NCBI RefSeq assembly: GCF_013113735.1
Contig: NZ_CP053346.1
Span: 4,540,001 to 4,604,000 of the forward strand
Reading direction: 5' to 3'
DNA length: 64,000 bases
Source of the DNA: Sphingomonas sp. AP4-R1
Lineage (GTDB): Bacteria > Pseudomonadota > Alphaproteobacteria > Sphingomonadales > Sphingomonadaceae
Part shown: positions 51,933 through 60,660 of the stretch, piece by piece
Position numbering within the stretch: position 1 is the stretch's first letter
Layout of the letters: the number at the start of each line of letters is the position of its first letter
Program-made: the position numbers and the translations under genes
Notes under the pieces: generated by a model
Database searches by the model: none
What the model was told of the DNA's origin: nothing
The model's input: only the letters and a program-made list of their open reading frames with translations

Positions 51933-53231
51933 TCACGCAACGTCGGCGACGGCGCGGCGATAGGGCGCCCGCGCGGCGAGCCCGCACAGGCACGAGACGG
52001 CCAGCGCGACCGGCAATGCGATGGCCAGCGCTTCGCCCAGCCGCGCCTCGTCGTGCAGCAGCCGATCGGTCAGCAACGCCACCGCCGTAGGGCCGAGGCC
52101 GAGACCGATCAGGTTCACCGCCAGCACGGCCAGCGCATGCTGCATTCCCCGCATCCGCGACGGCGTGATCTGCTGGAGCGTGGCCGGTCCGGAGCCGATC
52201 GCCAGCGTCAGGAACAGGAAGGTCGGCACGAGCAGGGCGAACGAGAGAGGCGCGCTGCCGGCGAGCGGCGCCGCCACCGCGAACGGCATCGCCAGCATCG
52301 CCCCCGCAATCATCACGCGCAGCCGCCCGTCGGATCTCCCCGCAGCGGTCAGGCGATCGCCGAGCAGACCGGCCGCGAGCGTCCCCGTACCGCCCGCCGC
52401 CATCACGATGAAGCCGAGCGTCCGCCCGGCATCGGCCGCCGTCATCCCGTAGCGGCGCAGGAAGAAGGTCGCCGCCCAGGCGGACAGGCCGTACATCGCC
52501 ATCGCCGCGAAGGCGACGCCGAGGTTGACGAGGATCAGCGGCCGACTGCGCACGCGGAACCAGGCCAGAGCCTCGCGCAGGGATACGTGCGGCTGAGCCC
52601 CGCTGCGGACGGGTTCGCGCAGGCTCGCCACCCAGAGGGCCACCAGCAGGCCCGGCGCGCCGACGAGCAGGAAGACGAGCTGCCAGCCGTGCATCGTCCC
52701 CACCAGTGGCACCACCGCCTCCGCCGGAACGCGCGACGCGACCGCCGCGCCGATGACCAGCGCCAACCCCGCCCCGACATAGGCGCCGACGCTGTAGAGC
52801 CCCATCGCCAGCCCCTGCCGTCGTACCGGGAAATAATCCCCGATCAGCGAATAAGCGGAGGGCGTCATCGTCGCCTCCCCCACTCCCACGCCGATCCGGC
52901 ACAGCAGCAATTGTCCATAGCCGCGCGCCAGCCCGCACCCCGCGCTCGCCAGGCTCCAGACGGCGACCCCCACGCCCAGCAGCCGCGTGCGCGGGCGCGT
53001 GTCGATCAGCCGCCCGATCGGCAGGCCGCCGACCGAGAGGAAGAGCGCGAAGGACAGGCCCTGCAGCAGGCTGATCTCGATATCGCTGAGCCCGAGATCA
53101 CGCTTGATCGGCTGCACCAGCAGATTGAGGATCTGCCGATCGACGAAGGCCAGCACATAAGCGAGGATCAGGACGCCCAGCGCATACCAGCGATAAGCGT
53201 TGCTGTTCGACGATGCGGTCCGCTCAGTCAT
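51933..53231 (-). CDS. Spinster-like MFS transporter
   Basis: A 432-residue 12-TM carrier starting at ATG 53231, overlapping the metallophosphoesterase stop by 8 bases. Helix 1 reads YRWYALGVLILAYVLAFVDR, followed by QILNLLVQPIKRDLGLSDIE and the loop GGLPIGRLIDTRPRTR; later GVGEATMTPSAYSLIGDYFP. These are the marks of the spinster subfamily of MFS, whose animal members move sphingosine-1-phosphate or lysolipids and whose bacterial members are common in sphingomonads near catabolic genes. Placed between two phosphatases and a TBDR, it likely carries the compound across the inner membrane. The substrate is not known. Confidence 0.88.
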   Translation of the reverse strand: MTERTASSNSNAYRWYALGVLILAYVLAFVDRQILNLLVQPIKRDLGLSDIEISLLQGLSFALFLSVGGLPIGRLIDTRPRTRLLGVGVAVWSLASAGCGLARGYGQLLLCRIGVGVGEATMTPSAYSLIGDYFPVRRQGLAMGLYSVGAYVGAGLALVIGAAVASRVPAEAVVPLVGTMHGWQLVFLLVGAPGLLVALWVASLREPVRSGAQPHVSLREALAWFRVRSRPLILVNLGVAFAAMAMYGLSAWAATFFLRRYGMTAADAGRTLGFIVMAAGGTGTLAAGLLGDRLTAAGRSDGRLRVMIAGAMLAMPFAVAAPLAGSAPLSFALLVPTFLFLTLAIGSGPATLQQITPSRMRGMQHALAVLAVNLIGLGLGPTAVALLTDRLLHDEARLGEALAIALPVALAVSCLCGLAARAPYRRAVADVA

Positions 53232-54069
53232 GCCGGCGGCCCGCCATCGCCCGCAATTGATCCGCATAGTCGGGATAGACATCGGCATGATCGGCCAGAT
53301 CGTGACGAACCATGCCCTCCGGCTGCACCAGTTCGAAACGGTGCGCCCCCTGTTCCAGCGTCACTACGGCCATTCCCACGTCCTTGACCCCCACCGTATC
53401 CTGCATCGCATCCGGCAGGATGAAGGCAGTCGAGGGCACCCAGAGATGCTCTATCCCGCCTATGTGAAGCTGCCGCGTCTGATGCGTGTGGCCGGAGACG
53501 ACGAAGCGCAGCCCTTCGCCGAGCCGCCGCAGCAGGGCGACGCCCGCGTCCGGCGGCACATAGCGGTGGTGCAGGCTCCGGTCGGCGGTGCCGTCGCGGA
53601 AGAGCGGCTTGTGCAGAAAGAGGCCGATCGGCCCGGATGCCTTCGCGACGATGCCCTCCAGCCAGGCATCCTGCGCCCGCTCCTCGTCCGCCCCTTGGCC
53701 GAACAATTGCGCATCGAGGCCGATCAGCGTCCAGCCTGCGGCGGCCATCGCCCAGCGATCCGGCCCGAATGCGGCGGCATGACGATCCAGCCGTTCGCGG
53801 GTGACGGGCGGGTGATCGTGCGGGCCGGGATTGTCGCCGATGTCGTGATTGCCGGGCAGCACGCGGAGGTCGCCCGGCCAATCGGTCAGCATCGCGCGGG
53901 CGTGATCGACCTGCGCCGGATCGACCGCGCCATCGGCGGTGATATCGCCGAGATGCACGGTCAGGCCGATGCCGCGTTCGGCAATCCAACGTCGGGCGGC
54001 GGCGAGATTGGCGTCGAAGGCCGGCGCGACGGGGGTGAGATGGGTGTCGGAGATAAGGGCGATCTGCAT
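53224..54069 (-). CDS. Metallophosphoesterase (class III phosphodiesterase/CpdA-like)
   Basis: A 281-residue cytoplasmic enzyme from ATG 54069. It has the full metallophosphatase motif set: Asp8-x-His10 (ISDTHL), GDIT with Asp42, GNHD (Asn74, His75), LFLHKPLF, and GHTHQ near the C-terminus. No signal peptide. CpdA/GpdQ-type enzymes use two metal ions to cut cyclic nucleotide or glycerophosphodiester bonds. Its stop overlaps the MFS start (ATGACTGA), so both are translated together, and it heads the module 2 operon. A second frame upstream appears non-coding. The reaction is a phosphodiester or phosphomonoester hydrolysis; the substrate is open. Confidence 0.9.
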   Translation of the reverse strand: MQIALISDTHLTPVAPAFDANLAAARRWIAERGIGLTVHLGDITADGAVDPAQVDHARAMLTDWPGDLRVLPGNHDIGDNPGPHDHPPVTRERLDRHAAAFGPDRWAMAAAGWTLIGLDAQLFGQGADEERAQDAWLEGIVAKASGPIGLFLHKPLFRDGTADRSLHHRYVPPDAGVALLRRLGEGLRFVVSGHTHQTRQLHIGGIEHLWVPSTAFILPDAMQDTVGVKDVGMAVVTLEQGAHRFELVQPEGMVRHDLADHADVYPDYADQLRAMAGRRHD

Positions 54070-54173
54070 CGGCCCGACCTGCACCGCGCCGACGACACCT
54101 CCAATCCCAAGACCCGCAACGCGCCTTGCGTGGCGAGCAACAGGCGCAGACCTGTCCCGAAAGTGTGACAATC

Positions 54174-54201
54174 CCTGTCTAGAGTATCGTCTTTCGACAG
54201 G
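54174..54201. promoter_or_regulatory. Inverted repeat upstream of LysR regulator gene
   Basis: CCTGTC (54174-54179) and GACAGG (54196-54201) are exact inverted arms 16 bases apart in the divergent region. Another TGTC...TGACA pair lies at 54153-54170. Such dyads are compatible with a LysR-type site. The right arm overlaps the ribosome site, so autorepression is possible. Confidence 0.35.
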
Positions 54202-54206
54202 AGGGA

Positions 54207-55259
54207 ATGTTGCGCCGCCAGACACCGCCGCTGGAAGCGACCGAAGCCTTTCTGCTCGCCGCGCGCGCCGTGTCCTTCCGGGCGGCCGCCGACGAGCTGG
54301 CGCTGAGCCCCTCCGCTTTCTCGCGTCGTATCCAGCTGCTGGAAAGCTTCGTCGGCGTGGCCTTGTTCGATCGATCGGGCGCGGTGGTGCAGCTGACGGA
54401 TGCGGGCGCGCGCTATTTCGCGGAGATCGCGCCGGCGATGGACACGATCCGCCGGGCGACGGTGGGCCTGCGCGATCAGGCCGGCAGCCGCACGTTGCGG
54501 CTGATGACCTCGCACAGCTTCGCGGTCGGCTGGCTGGTGCCGCGCCTGCCGGATCTGTTTCGCGCGCACGGCATCGAGATCGACCTGTCGATCGGCCGCG
54601 ACGCGCAGGCGCTTCGCTCCGGTCAGGCAGACCTCGCCATCTGGGGTGGTCGCCCGCACGAGGAAGACTTGCCACGCGAACGGCTGATCGATCTGTCCGC
54701 CGTGCTGGCCTCCGCCCCCCGGCTGGCCGACGGCCGCACCCCGCCCGCATCGGTCCGCGAGCTTGGCGAGCATCGCATCCTCGCCACCAAGGTGCCCGAA
54801 CATTTCTGGCAAGGCTGGCTGACGGGAATGGGGCTCGACGGTCGGCTTCCGCAACCGGCGACGCGGTTCGAAACGACGCAACTCACCTATGAAGCGGCGG
54901 CGAGTGGCCTCGGCCTCACCCTGGCCGTGCCGTTGATTTCCGAACGGTTCGTGGCCGACCGGCGCCTGCTTCCCGCTTTCGGGCCGGCCGTCCCGATCGG
55001 CTTCGACTATAGCGTCTTCTATGCGACGGCAGAGATCGAGCGGCGCGCGCCCGTGAAAATATTCGTCCGCTGGCTCCGGGATCAGATCGCGATGTCGCTG
55101 TCGCAATTCGAAATGTGGGTTGGATCATCCGATCGAGCCGGCGATCCCGACGCCGCAAACGGCAGACCGGATCCTCTGCAACGCGACGGGCAAATCGCAT
55201 ACGACAGGCCCCTGCCCGGGCATATGGAAGGCGGGAGAGCAGCCCGCATCCCGGCGTAG
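54207..55259 (+). CDS. LysR-family transcriptional regulator (divergent to module 2)
   Basis: A 350-residue regulator; GGAGGGA stands directly before ATG 54207. N-terminal winged helix at ~8-66 with AARAVSFRAAADELALSPSA followed by FSRRIQLLESFVGVALFDR, then linker helix and two-lobed effector domain (LMTSHSFAVGWLVPRLPDL, GQADLAIWGGRPHEEDLPRE). The family normally has ~300 residues; the last ~45 here are a polar tail with no fold mark. GcvA-like LysR members have this pattern. Divergent orientation toward the metallophosphoesterase operon with a dyad between them makes it the likely regulator of module 2. Confidence 0.9.
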   Translation: MLRRQTPPLEATEAFLLAARAVSFRAAADELALSPSAFSRRIQLLESFVGVALFDRSGAVVQLTDAGARYFAEIAPAMDTIRRATVGLRDQAGSRTLRLMTSHSFAVGWLVPRLPDLFRAHGIEIDLSIGRDAQALRSGQADLAIWGGRPHEEDLPRERLIDLSAVLASAPRLADGRTPPASVRELGEHRILATKVPEHFWQGWLTGMGLDGRLPQPATRFETTQLTYEAAASGLGLTLAVPLISERFVADRRLLPAFGPAVPIGFDYSVFYATAEIERRAPVKIFVRWLRDQIAMSLSQFEMWVGSSDRAGDPDAANGRPDPLQRDGQIAYDRPLPGHMEGGRAARIPA

Positions 55260-55282
55260 CTGTCGAACAGATAGTGGGGAGT

Positions 55283-55307
55283 TGTCGTAACGAACCGCGT
55301 TGCGACA
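55283..55307. promoter_or_regulatory. Hairpin or operator in the gap before the STN-type TBDR
   Basis: TGTCGTAACG / CGTTGCGACA, a 10-bp stem with one G-U pair and a 5-base loop (AACCG), 24 bases after the LysR stop and 151 bases before the TBDR start. It may end the LysR transcript or be a regulator site. The rest of the 198-bp gap shows no other clear element. Confidence 0.35.
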
Positions 55308-55457
55308 CGCTGAGCCGATCACACGGCGGCAGCACTGGACGAGGTGCCCCCGCCAGTCTGCCGCACGCCGCAACAAGCTATGGCGGTTTTCCGATCGCCA
55401 AACATCGGGACGGGCAGGGGCAGATTTTCAGGCCCCCTTGCTTGGGGATGGGCGATA

Positions 55458-58400
55458 ATGATCCGACGTTTGACGCTGCTGCTCCTGTCGAGCGGCGCCT
55501 CTCTTTCCATGCCGGCGATGGCCGCTCCGGTCGCGCCAGCGGCTGAATCCGCCGCGATCGATTTCAACATCCCGGCCTCCGATCTCGGCACCGCGCTCAA
55601 TGAGGCGGGTCAGCAGGCAAGTCTGCAAATCTCCTTTCCCTACGAGCCGATCGCCGGGCGGCGGGCACCTGCCGTCAAAGGCCGGATGCCGGCTTCTGCT
55701 GCGATCCGCCAGCTGATCACGGGCAGCGGCCTCGTCATCTCCGAGATCGGCGACGATCATATCCGCCTCGTCCAGGGGGCGACCGCCAGCGGCGACGAAA
55801 CCGTCGTCACGGGGTATCGGCTATCGAACCGGCGCGCGCTCGCGTCCAAGCGCGACAGCACGCAGATCCTCGACGCGGTCAGCCAGGACGAAGTGAGCCA
55901 GTTGCCCGACGTCAACATCGTCGAAGCCTCGCGCCGCATCCCCGGCATCTCGGTGATCCCGGAGCGGGATTCCAGCCGCTCGCGTGACAATTACCAATAT
56001 GTCACGATCCGCGGCCTCGACGCGCGCTACAATCTCGTCACCGTCGACGGCGCGCAGATCGCCAGCGCCGACAGCAGCTATCGTGGTGCCCAACTCGCGA
56101 TGCTGCCCGCCTCACTGGTCAGCGAGATCCAGGCGATCAAGACCGTCACCTCGCAATATGATCCCCACGCGCTGGGCGGCCAGATCAACCTGACCACCAA
56201 GAGCGCGTTCGACACCGGCAATTTCGTGACCGCGCAGGCATTGGGCGGGTGGACCTCGCGCGACGGCAAGGTCGCCCCCGCTGATCGCGCCAACATCCGC
56301 GCGAGCGGCACCGCGGCGTATCTGTTCGGGGCCGAGAAGCAGTTCGGCCTCGTCGTCTCGGGCGAATATCAGCGCATCCAGACATCGGCGCTGGCGAGCC
56401 TGCCGGGCGACACGGGCGGCGGGGGCTGGACCTACTACACAGCCGCCGGCGCCCAGACCGGCGACATCTCCAACTCCACCGGCCGCGCCGTGCCCGTCCG
56501 CGTCCAGGACTATGCGTTCACGGACAAGCGCGAGCGCTACAGTGTGAACGCCAAGCTGGAATATCGGGCGGGCGACCGTTTCGGTGCGTCGCTGTTCGGC
56601 GGCTATTATCACGAGCTGACCACCGAAAATCGCTACGAGGCGCTGGCTTTGCCCGCCGCCGCCTATACGCCCGGCCCCACGATCGACAGCGGCACGCTTC
56701 GCACCGGCAATTATCAGCTGGGCGTGGTCACCCAGCCGGTCACGCGAAGCACCTGGTTCATCAACGGTGACGCCCATTACGACGTCACCGACAATCTGAA
56801 GCTGACGGCGGCGGTCTCCGATTCCCAGGCGCGCCGCGTCGAAGACCGATGGATGTACAAGTGGAACACCGGGATGAACGAGGTGACCGGTAGCACCACC
56901 AATCTTGCCGATTATGGCTATGGCTATGTGAACACGAACGGCACCCCGTCCATCACGCTCAACAACGCTCCCGCGGCCGCATTGGCGAGCAACTATCAAC
57001 CCCGTTACTGGCGCAATCTGGATTCCGAGATCAAGAACACGGTCCGATCCGCGCGGGGTGACATCGCATGGAATTTCGACGCGAACTCGCGCGGGCTAGG
57101 CCTCAATGCCGGCATCAACCAGACGCTGACGCACGTCGACAGCACGCTGATCTCCCGCGAATGGCTGGCCAAGGATCCAGCATCGGCGTTGCTGATCGGT
57201 AATCTCGACCAATATTCGCAACCGACGGTGCTGACGCCGCTGCTCGCCCCCGGCATCAAATTCTATCTGATCGACCCGGCGAAAGCGCGGGCCGTGCTCT
57301 ATGACCATCTCGATTATTTCCGGCAGGTCGATCACACGTCGGACAACAATGCCGCTTTCTATCAGCTGCGGGAATCGATTACGGCGGGCTATGGTCAGAT
57401 CGGCTGGCGCAGCGACGCTGTCGCGGTCCAGGCGGGTGTCCGCTACGACGATACGCGCGTGAAGATCGGCTATCTGAACAAGACCGTTACCGGCGGTACG
57501 ACCAGTTATCCGTTCCAAGAGCGTAATCGCGGTTACAGCTATTGGCTCCCCTCGGGCATGGCGACCTGGAACACGACGGGGCGGCTGAAGCTGCGCGCCG
57601 GGATCAGCGAGACCATCGGCCGCCCCGATTACGGCCAATATGGCGCGGCGACCACGACCAGCTATGACGGTGCCACGCTCAACATCAGCCAGGGCAATCC
57701 CGATCTGAAGCCGCGTCGCGCGTGGAATTACGACGTGTCGGGCGAATATTATCTCGGCGCCGGCGGGCTGATCTCGGCCGCCTTGTTCTACAAGGACATC
57801 AAGGACGAGATCTTCACCCGCACCACGACCACGACGACCGCTTCCTATATGGGGCAGACGAACGTGCCGACCACCATCTCGCAGCCGCTCAACGCGTCGT
57901 CGGCGATGGTGAAGGGCGCCGAGGTGCAGATCATCAAGGATCGGCTGGACTTCCTCCCCGGCCGGCTCGCCAATCTGGGCGTGGCGGTGAACGCCACCTG
58001 GCTCGATGGCCATTTCGATTTCCAGATGTCGAACGGCGCCACCCGCCGGATCGGCGCGCTCTTCAACCAGCCCGATCATATCTACAACGCGCAGATCTTC
58101 TACACCGAAGGGCCGGTGAACCTGCGCCTCGCCTTCAATCGGATCGGCGCCTCGCCATTGTCCGTCGACAGCAGCTTTACATGGCGCGACATCTGGACGG
58201 ACTCGCGCGACCAGCTCGATCTGCAGGCCAGCTATTATGTCACCCGCTGGCTGCAGGTGACGGCGCAGGTGCAGAACCTCACCAACACCGCGTTCGAGGC
58301 GCATCTGGGCCAGAAACGCGAGCTGCTGCAGACCCGATATCCGGTCGGCCGCACGGTCTGGTTCGGTCTCGTCCTGAAGCCGGAAGTTTCCAAGCGCTAA
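55458..58400 (+). CDS. TonB-dependent receptor with N-terminal STN signalling domain (FecA-like)
   Basis: A 980-residue receptor from ATG 55458. Signal peptide ends MPAMAAPV. Residues ~30-105 are a secretin/TonB N-terminal (STN) domain (FNIPASDLGTALNEAGQQAS, then a region ending HIRLVQG), the part that touches FecR in FecA-type receptors. TonB box ETVVTGYRLSN, plug with VSQLPDVNIVEASRRIPGIS and TIRGLDARYNLVTVDGAQI, then a large barrel ending VWFGLVLKPEVSKR. The domain pair plus sigma factor and FecR genes downstream fit a cell-surface signalling route. A strong terminator separates the receptor from the sigma factor gene. The ligand is unknown. Confidence 0.9.
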   Translation: MIRRLTLLLLSSGASLSMPAMAAPVAPAAESAAIDFNIPASDLGTALNEAGQQASLQISFPYEPIAGRRAPAVKGRMPASAAIRQLITGSGLVISEIGDDHIRLVQGATASGDETVVTGYRLSNRRALASKRDSTQILDAVSQDEVSQLPDVNIVEASRRIPGISVIPERDSSRSRDNYQYVTIRGLDARYNLVTVDGAQIASADSSYRGAQLAMLPASLVSEIQAIKTVTSQYDPHALGGQINLTTKSAFDTGNFVTAQALGGWTSRDGKVAPADRANIRASGTAAYLFGAEKQFGLVVSGEYQRIQTSALASLPGDTGGGGWTYYTAAGAQTGDISNSTGRAVPVRVQDYAFTDKRERYSVNAKLEYRAGDRFGASLFGGYYHELTTENRYEALALPAAAYTPGPTIDSGTLRTGNYQLGVVTQPVTRSTWFINGDAHYDVTDNLKLTAAVSDSQARRVEDRWMYKWNTGMNEVTGSTTNLADYGYGYVNTNGTPSITLNNAPAAALASNYQPRYWRNLDSEIKNTVRSARGDIAWNFDANSRGLGLNAGINQTLTHVDSTLISREWLAKDPASALLIGNLDQYSQPTVLTPLLAPGIKFYLIDPAKARAVLYDHLDYFRQVDHTSDNNAAFYQLRESITAGYGQIGWRSDAVAVQAGVRYDDTRVKIGYLNKTVTGGTTSYPFQERNRGYSYWLPSGMATWNTTGRLKLRAGISETIGRPDYGQYGAATTTSYDGATLNISQGNPDLKPRRAWNYDVSGEYYLGAGGLISAALFYKDIKDEIFTRTTTTTTASYMGQTNVPTTISQPLNASSAMVKGAEVQIIKDRLDFLPGRLANLGVAVNATWLDGHFDFQMSNGATRRIGALFNQPDHIYNAQIFYTEGPVNLRLAFNRIGASPLSVDSSFTWRDIWTDSRDQLDLQASYYVTRWLQVTAQVQNLTNTAFEAHLGQKRELLQTRYPVGRTVWFGLVLKPEVSKR

Positions 58401-58407
58401 CGCTCTA

Positions 58408-58445
58408 CTCCTCCCGGCAACTCTTTGTCGGGAGGAGCTTTTTTC
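58408..58445 (+). terminator. Rho-independent terminator after STN-type TBDR
   Basis: A 12-bp stem CTCCTCCCGGCA / TGTCGGGAGGAG with one G-U pair and 6-base loop, directly followed by CTTTTTTC. Seven bases after the stop codon. Confidence 0.85.
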
Positions 58446-58524
58446 GCAGGCCGATTGTCACAATCATGTATCAGAATCGTCCTAGCCAGACGTGACATTC
58501 TCTCCGGCAAGGCGCTTCATTCCG

Positions 58525-59112
58525 ATGTCCTGGCTGCGTCCCATCGACGCATGGTTCGCGGAGGCGATCCTCCCGCACGAACCCGTTCTTCTGCAGCAGG
58601 CGCGCCGCTGGACCGGCGTGGACGAGGACGCGCGCGATCTCGTCCACGAAGTCTACACCCAGATCCTGCAGTTGGACGCGTGGGAGCAGATCGCGAACCC
58701 CGCCGCTTATGCCGCCCGAATGATGCGGAACAACGCGCTCCAGCGCCTCCGCCGTGCGCGCATCGTCCCGTTTCGCCAATTGACCGCGCTGGAAAATGAG
58801 CGGGCCGACCCTGCCCCCGGCAGTTTCCAGATCTGCGCCGGGCGCGAGGAACTGGCGCGGCTGCGGGCCGCGATCGATCGATTGCCGCCCGCCTGCCGCC
58901 GCGTGATCCTGCTCCGCAAGTTCGAGGACTGCCCTCCGCGCATGATCGCCGAGCGGCTCGGCATCAGCCTCTCGACTGTCGAGAAGCATCTCGCGCGCGG
59001 CCTGATGCTGCTGGCACAGGCGCGGGACATCGACGCGATCGCCACGCCGGCCGAAATGGACGAGGCCGCGACGCCCGAAAGCGCGCCGCGCCAGAGCCTG
59101 TCGCACATTTGA
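58525..59112 (+). CDS. ECF sigma-70 factor, FecI-like
   Basis: A 195-residue sigma factor from ATG 58525; GTG 58492 would add 11 residues and neither has a clear ribosome site. Sigma region 2 is at ~20-85 (DARDLVHEVYTQILQLDAWE, ANPAAYAARMMRNNALQRL) and region 4 at ~120-175 (RLPPACRRVILLRKFEDCPP, ISLSTVEKHLARGLMLLAQ). No region 3, as usual in ECF factors. The KHLARG ending of the recognition helix is typical of FecI-like members. It is followed within 95 bases by a FecR gene, with which it should form the sigma/anti-sigma pair activating a TBDR gene. Confidence 0.9.
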   Translation: MSWLRPIDAWFAEAILPHEPVLLQQARRWTGVDEDARDLVHEVYTQILQLDAWEQIANPAAYAARMMRNNALQRLRRARIVPFRQLTALENERADPAPGSFQICAGREELARLRAAIDRLPPACRRVILLRKFEDCPPRMIAERLGISLSTVEKHLARGLMLLAQARDIDAIATPAEMDEAATPESAPRQSLSHI

Positions 59113-59206
59113 AATTTTTTGGACCGGCCATGGCGGTTTTGCCGCTGCCAATCATCGTTTGAATCGTGCCCGGAATCAGGCAGGGTTCCGACACGTGAAG
59201 GATGTG

Positions 59207-60163
59207 ATGACGCCAGCCCCAAAGATCGAGACGGAGGCAGCCGCGTGGCTGGCGGCCCTGGATGCGGGCACCGCCGATCGGGCTGCGTTCGAGGCATGGC
59301 GCAGCAAACCGGCCCATGCCCTCGCTTTCATCCGCCTTGAGCACACGTGGCGCACGCTCGATCGGCTGCGCGACCCTGCAATGAGCGAGCCGTCTCCACA
59401 GGATGCCCAAGCCGCCTCGTCTCCTGCGCCGGAGACGCACGCATCGAGGGTCGACCGGCGCGCTCTGTTGCGCGCGGCCACCTTTGTTGCGGCGGCAGCC
59501 GTGGGCGGCGGCGTGCTGTTGACCAAGCGCACCGAGGCCCATGTCGTGGAAACGGCAATCGGTGAGCGGCGCCGCTTCTATATCGGCTCACGCGCGTCGG
59601 TAGATCTCAATACGGATAGCCGCCTGCGCTGGTGGCAAACCGGCGGCGGCTTTGAAATCGCGCTCGATCGTGGGGAATGCTCCATAGCGCTGGAGGGCGA
59701 AACAACCCCGTGCATACTGCAGGCCGACGGCAATAAAATCCATCTTGCTGCTGGGCATTTCAACGTGCGCCGCCACGCGGAAGACCGGATCCGGTTGGTC
59801 CCCCTGTCGGGCGAGGCCCGGCTCGAACGCTTCGGCAAGTCACTGACGGTCGCCCGTGGCCGGCAGCTAGTCCTGACGGATCGAGAGGAAAAAATCGCGC
59901 CGATCGCATTCGCCGATCTTCACGCCTTGGCCGCCTGGCAGCGCGACGAACTCCTGTTCAACGGGCAATCGCTGGCCGAGGCTATCGCCGAATATAATCG
60001 CTACCTGCCCGTTCCGATCCAGCTGGCTGACGCCAGCCTAGCGTCCGTCCATCTCGGCGGTCGGTATCGATCGAGCAGCACCGACGAGTTTCTCGCAGCG
60101 CTCAAGGCCAATTATAATATTCACGCTGTACGCACCCCAACTGCGGTATTGCTGCACCACTGA
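59207..60163 (+). CDS. FecR-domain anti-sigma factor
   Basis: A 318-residue protein; ATG 59207 has AAGGA four bases upstream. N-terminal cytoplasmic domain (~1-60) with AAAWLAALDAG and AAFEAWRSKPAHALAFIRLE, matching the FecR N-terminal DUF4880. One TM helix at ~90-110 (ALLRAATFVAAAAVGGGVLL). The periplasmic FecR domain follows (VVETAIGERRRFYIGSRA, VDLNTDSRLRWW), and the C-terminal ~70 residues (LLFNGQSLAEAIAEYNRYLP) look like a small STN/DUF4974 domain that can contact the receptor. It transmits ligand occupancy from the STN-type TBDR to the sigma factor. A polar linker (~70-90) joins the N-terminal domain and the TM helix. Confidence 0.9.
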   Translation: MTPAPKIETEAAAWLAALDAGTADRAAFEAWRSKPAHALAFIRLEHTWRTLDRLRDPAMSEPSPQDAQAASSPAPETHASRVDRRALLRAATFVAAAAVGGGVLLTKRTEAHVVETAIGERRRFYIGSRASVDLNTDSRLRWWQTGGGFEIALDRGECSIALEGETTPCILQADGNKIHLAAGHFNVRRHAEDRIRLVPLSGEARLERFGKSLTVARGRQLVLTDREEKIAPIAFADLHALAAWQRDELLFNGQSLAEAIAEYNRYLPVPIQLADASLASVHLGGRYRSSSTDEFLAALKANYNIHAVRTPTAVLLHH

Positions 60164-60554
60164 ACCGCCTGCTGCCAATGATACGGCGAGGCTGCGCAGC
60201 AGATTGCGCCAAGTTTCGTGCCTCGTTGCCGTGATGCACGATAGATGCCTGCATGACGTTCAGGCGGCGTTTTTGAACAATATGTCGTTGTTCACTTGAG
60301 AAGACCCATAATCCGATATTCACAGACTCAAACGCACTCGCCGGGGGCCGGACGTTCGTTCATTCCTTCGCTCGGGTAGCCGGCATTTTACCGTTTCGGC
60401 AGGCGCGCTGGACCAGATCCATGCGACTTCACCCGGCCATGGCACGCATCTGCAGCCAAAAAGTTCCGCTCCGCAGCATTTTTCCGAAGATGCCAAAGCA
60501 GATCGCGTGAACGCTCTGTACCGACGTTGCAAAAGAGAAACAGTAGCGGGCGGG

Positions 60555-60569
60555 ATTTGCCCGGCAAAT
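60555..60569. promoter_or_regulatory. Palindrome ATTTGCC-C-GGCAAAT upstream of last TBDR
   Basis: A 7-bp-arm inverted repeat with a one-base centre, ~90 bases before the TBDR start; compatible with a dimeric repressor site. Confidence 0.4.
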
Positions 60570-60625
60570 TCTCATCAGTTTGCTTCCACGCCAATCGCAG
60601 CATTATTCATAAATCAGAAATAAAT

Positions 60626-60642
60626 GGGATCTTGCGGATCCC
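60626..60642 (+). promoter_or_regulatory. Hairpin in the 5' leader of the last TBDR
   Basis: GGGATC (60626-60631) and GATCCC (60637-60642) form a 6-bp stem with loop TTGCG just ahead of candidate start codons at 60646 and 60661. It may influence translation or simply be part of the leader. Confidence 0.35.
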
Positions 60643-60660
60643 TTGATGGGGTTTTTGATA

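Larger units (their letters stand above)
60164..60660. other. Gene-free stretch upstream of the last TBDR
   Basis: No convincing reading frame is found in either strand over ~500 bases. It contains a near-perfect palindrome ATTTGCC-C-GGCAAAT at 60555-60569 and a hairpin GGGATC / GATCCC (60626-60642) just before the start codon region of the next gene. A leader or regulatory role for these elements is plausible. Confidence 0.6.

Noticed and set aside
60320..60603. Two short open frames on the minus strand in the 500-bp gap
   Set aside because: Cysteine/arginine-rich, no ribosome site, no conserved-looking pattern.
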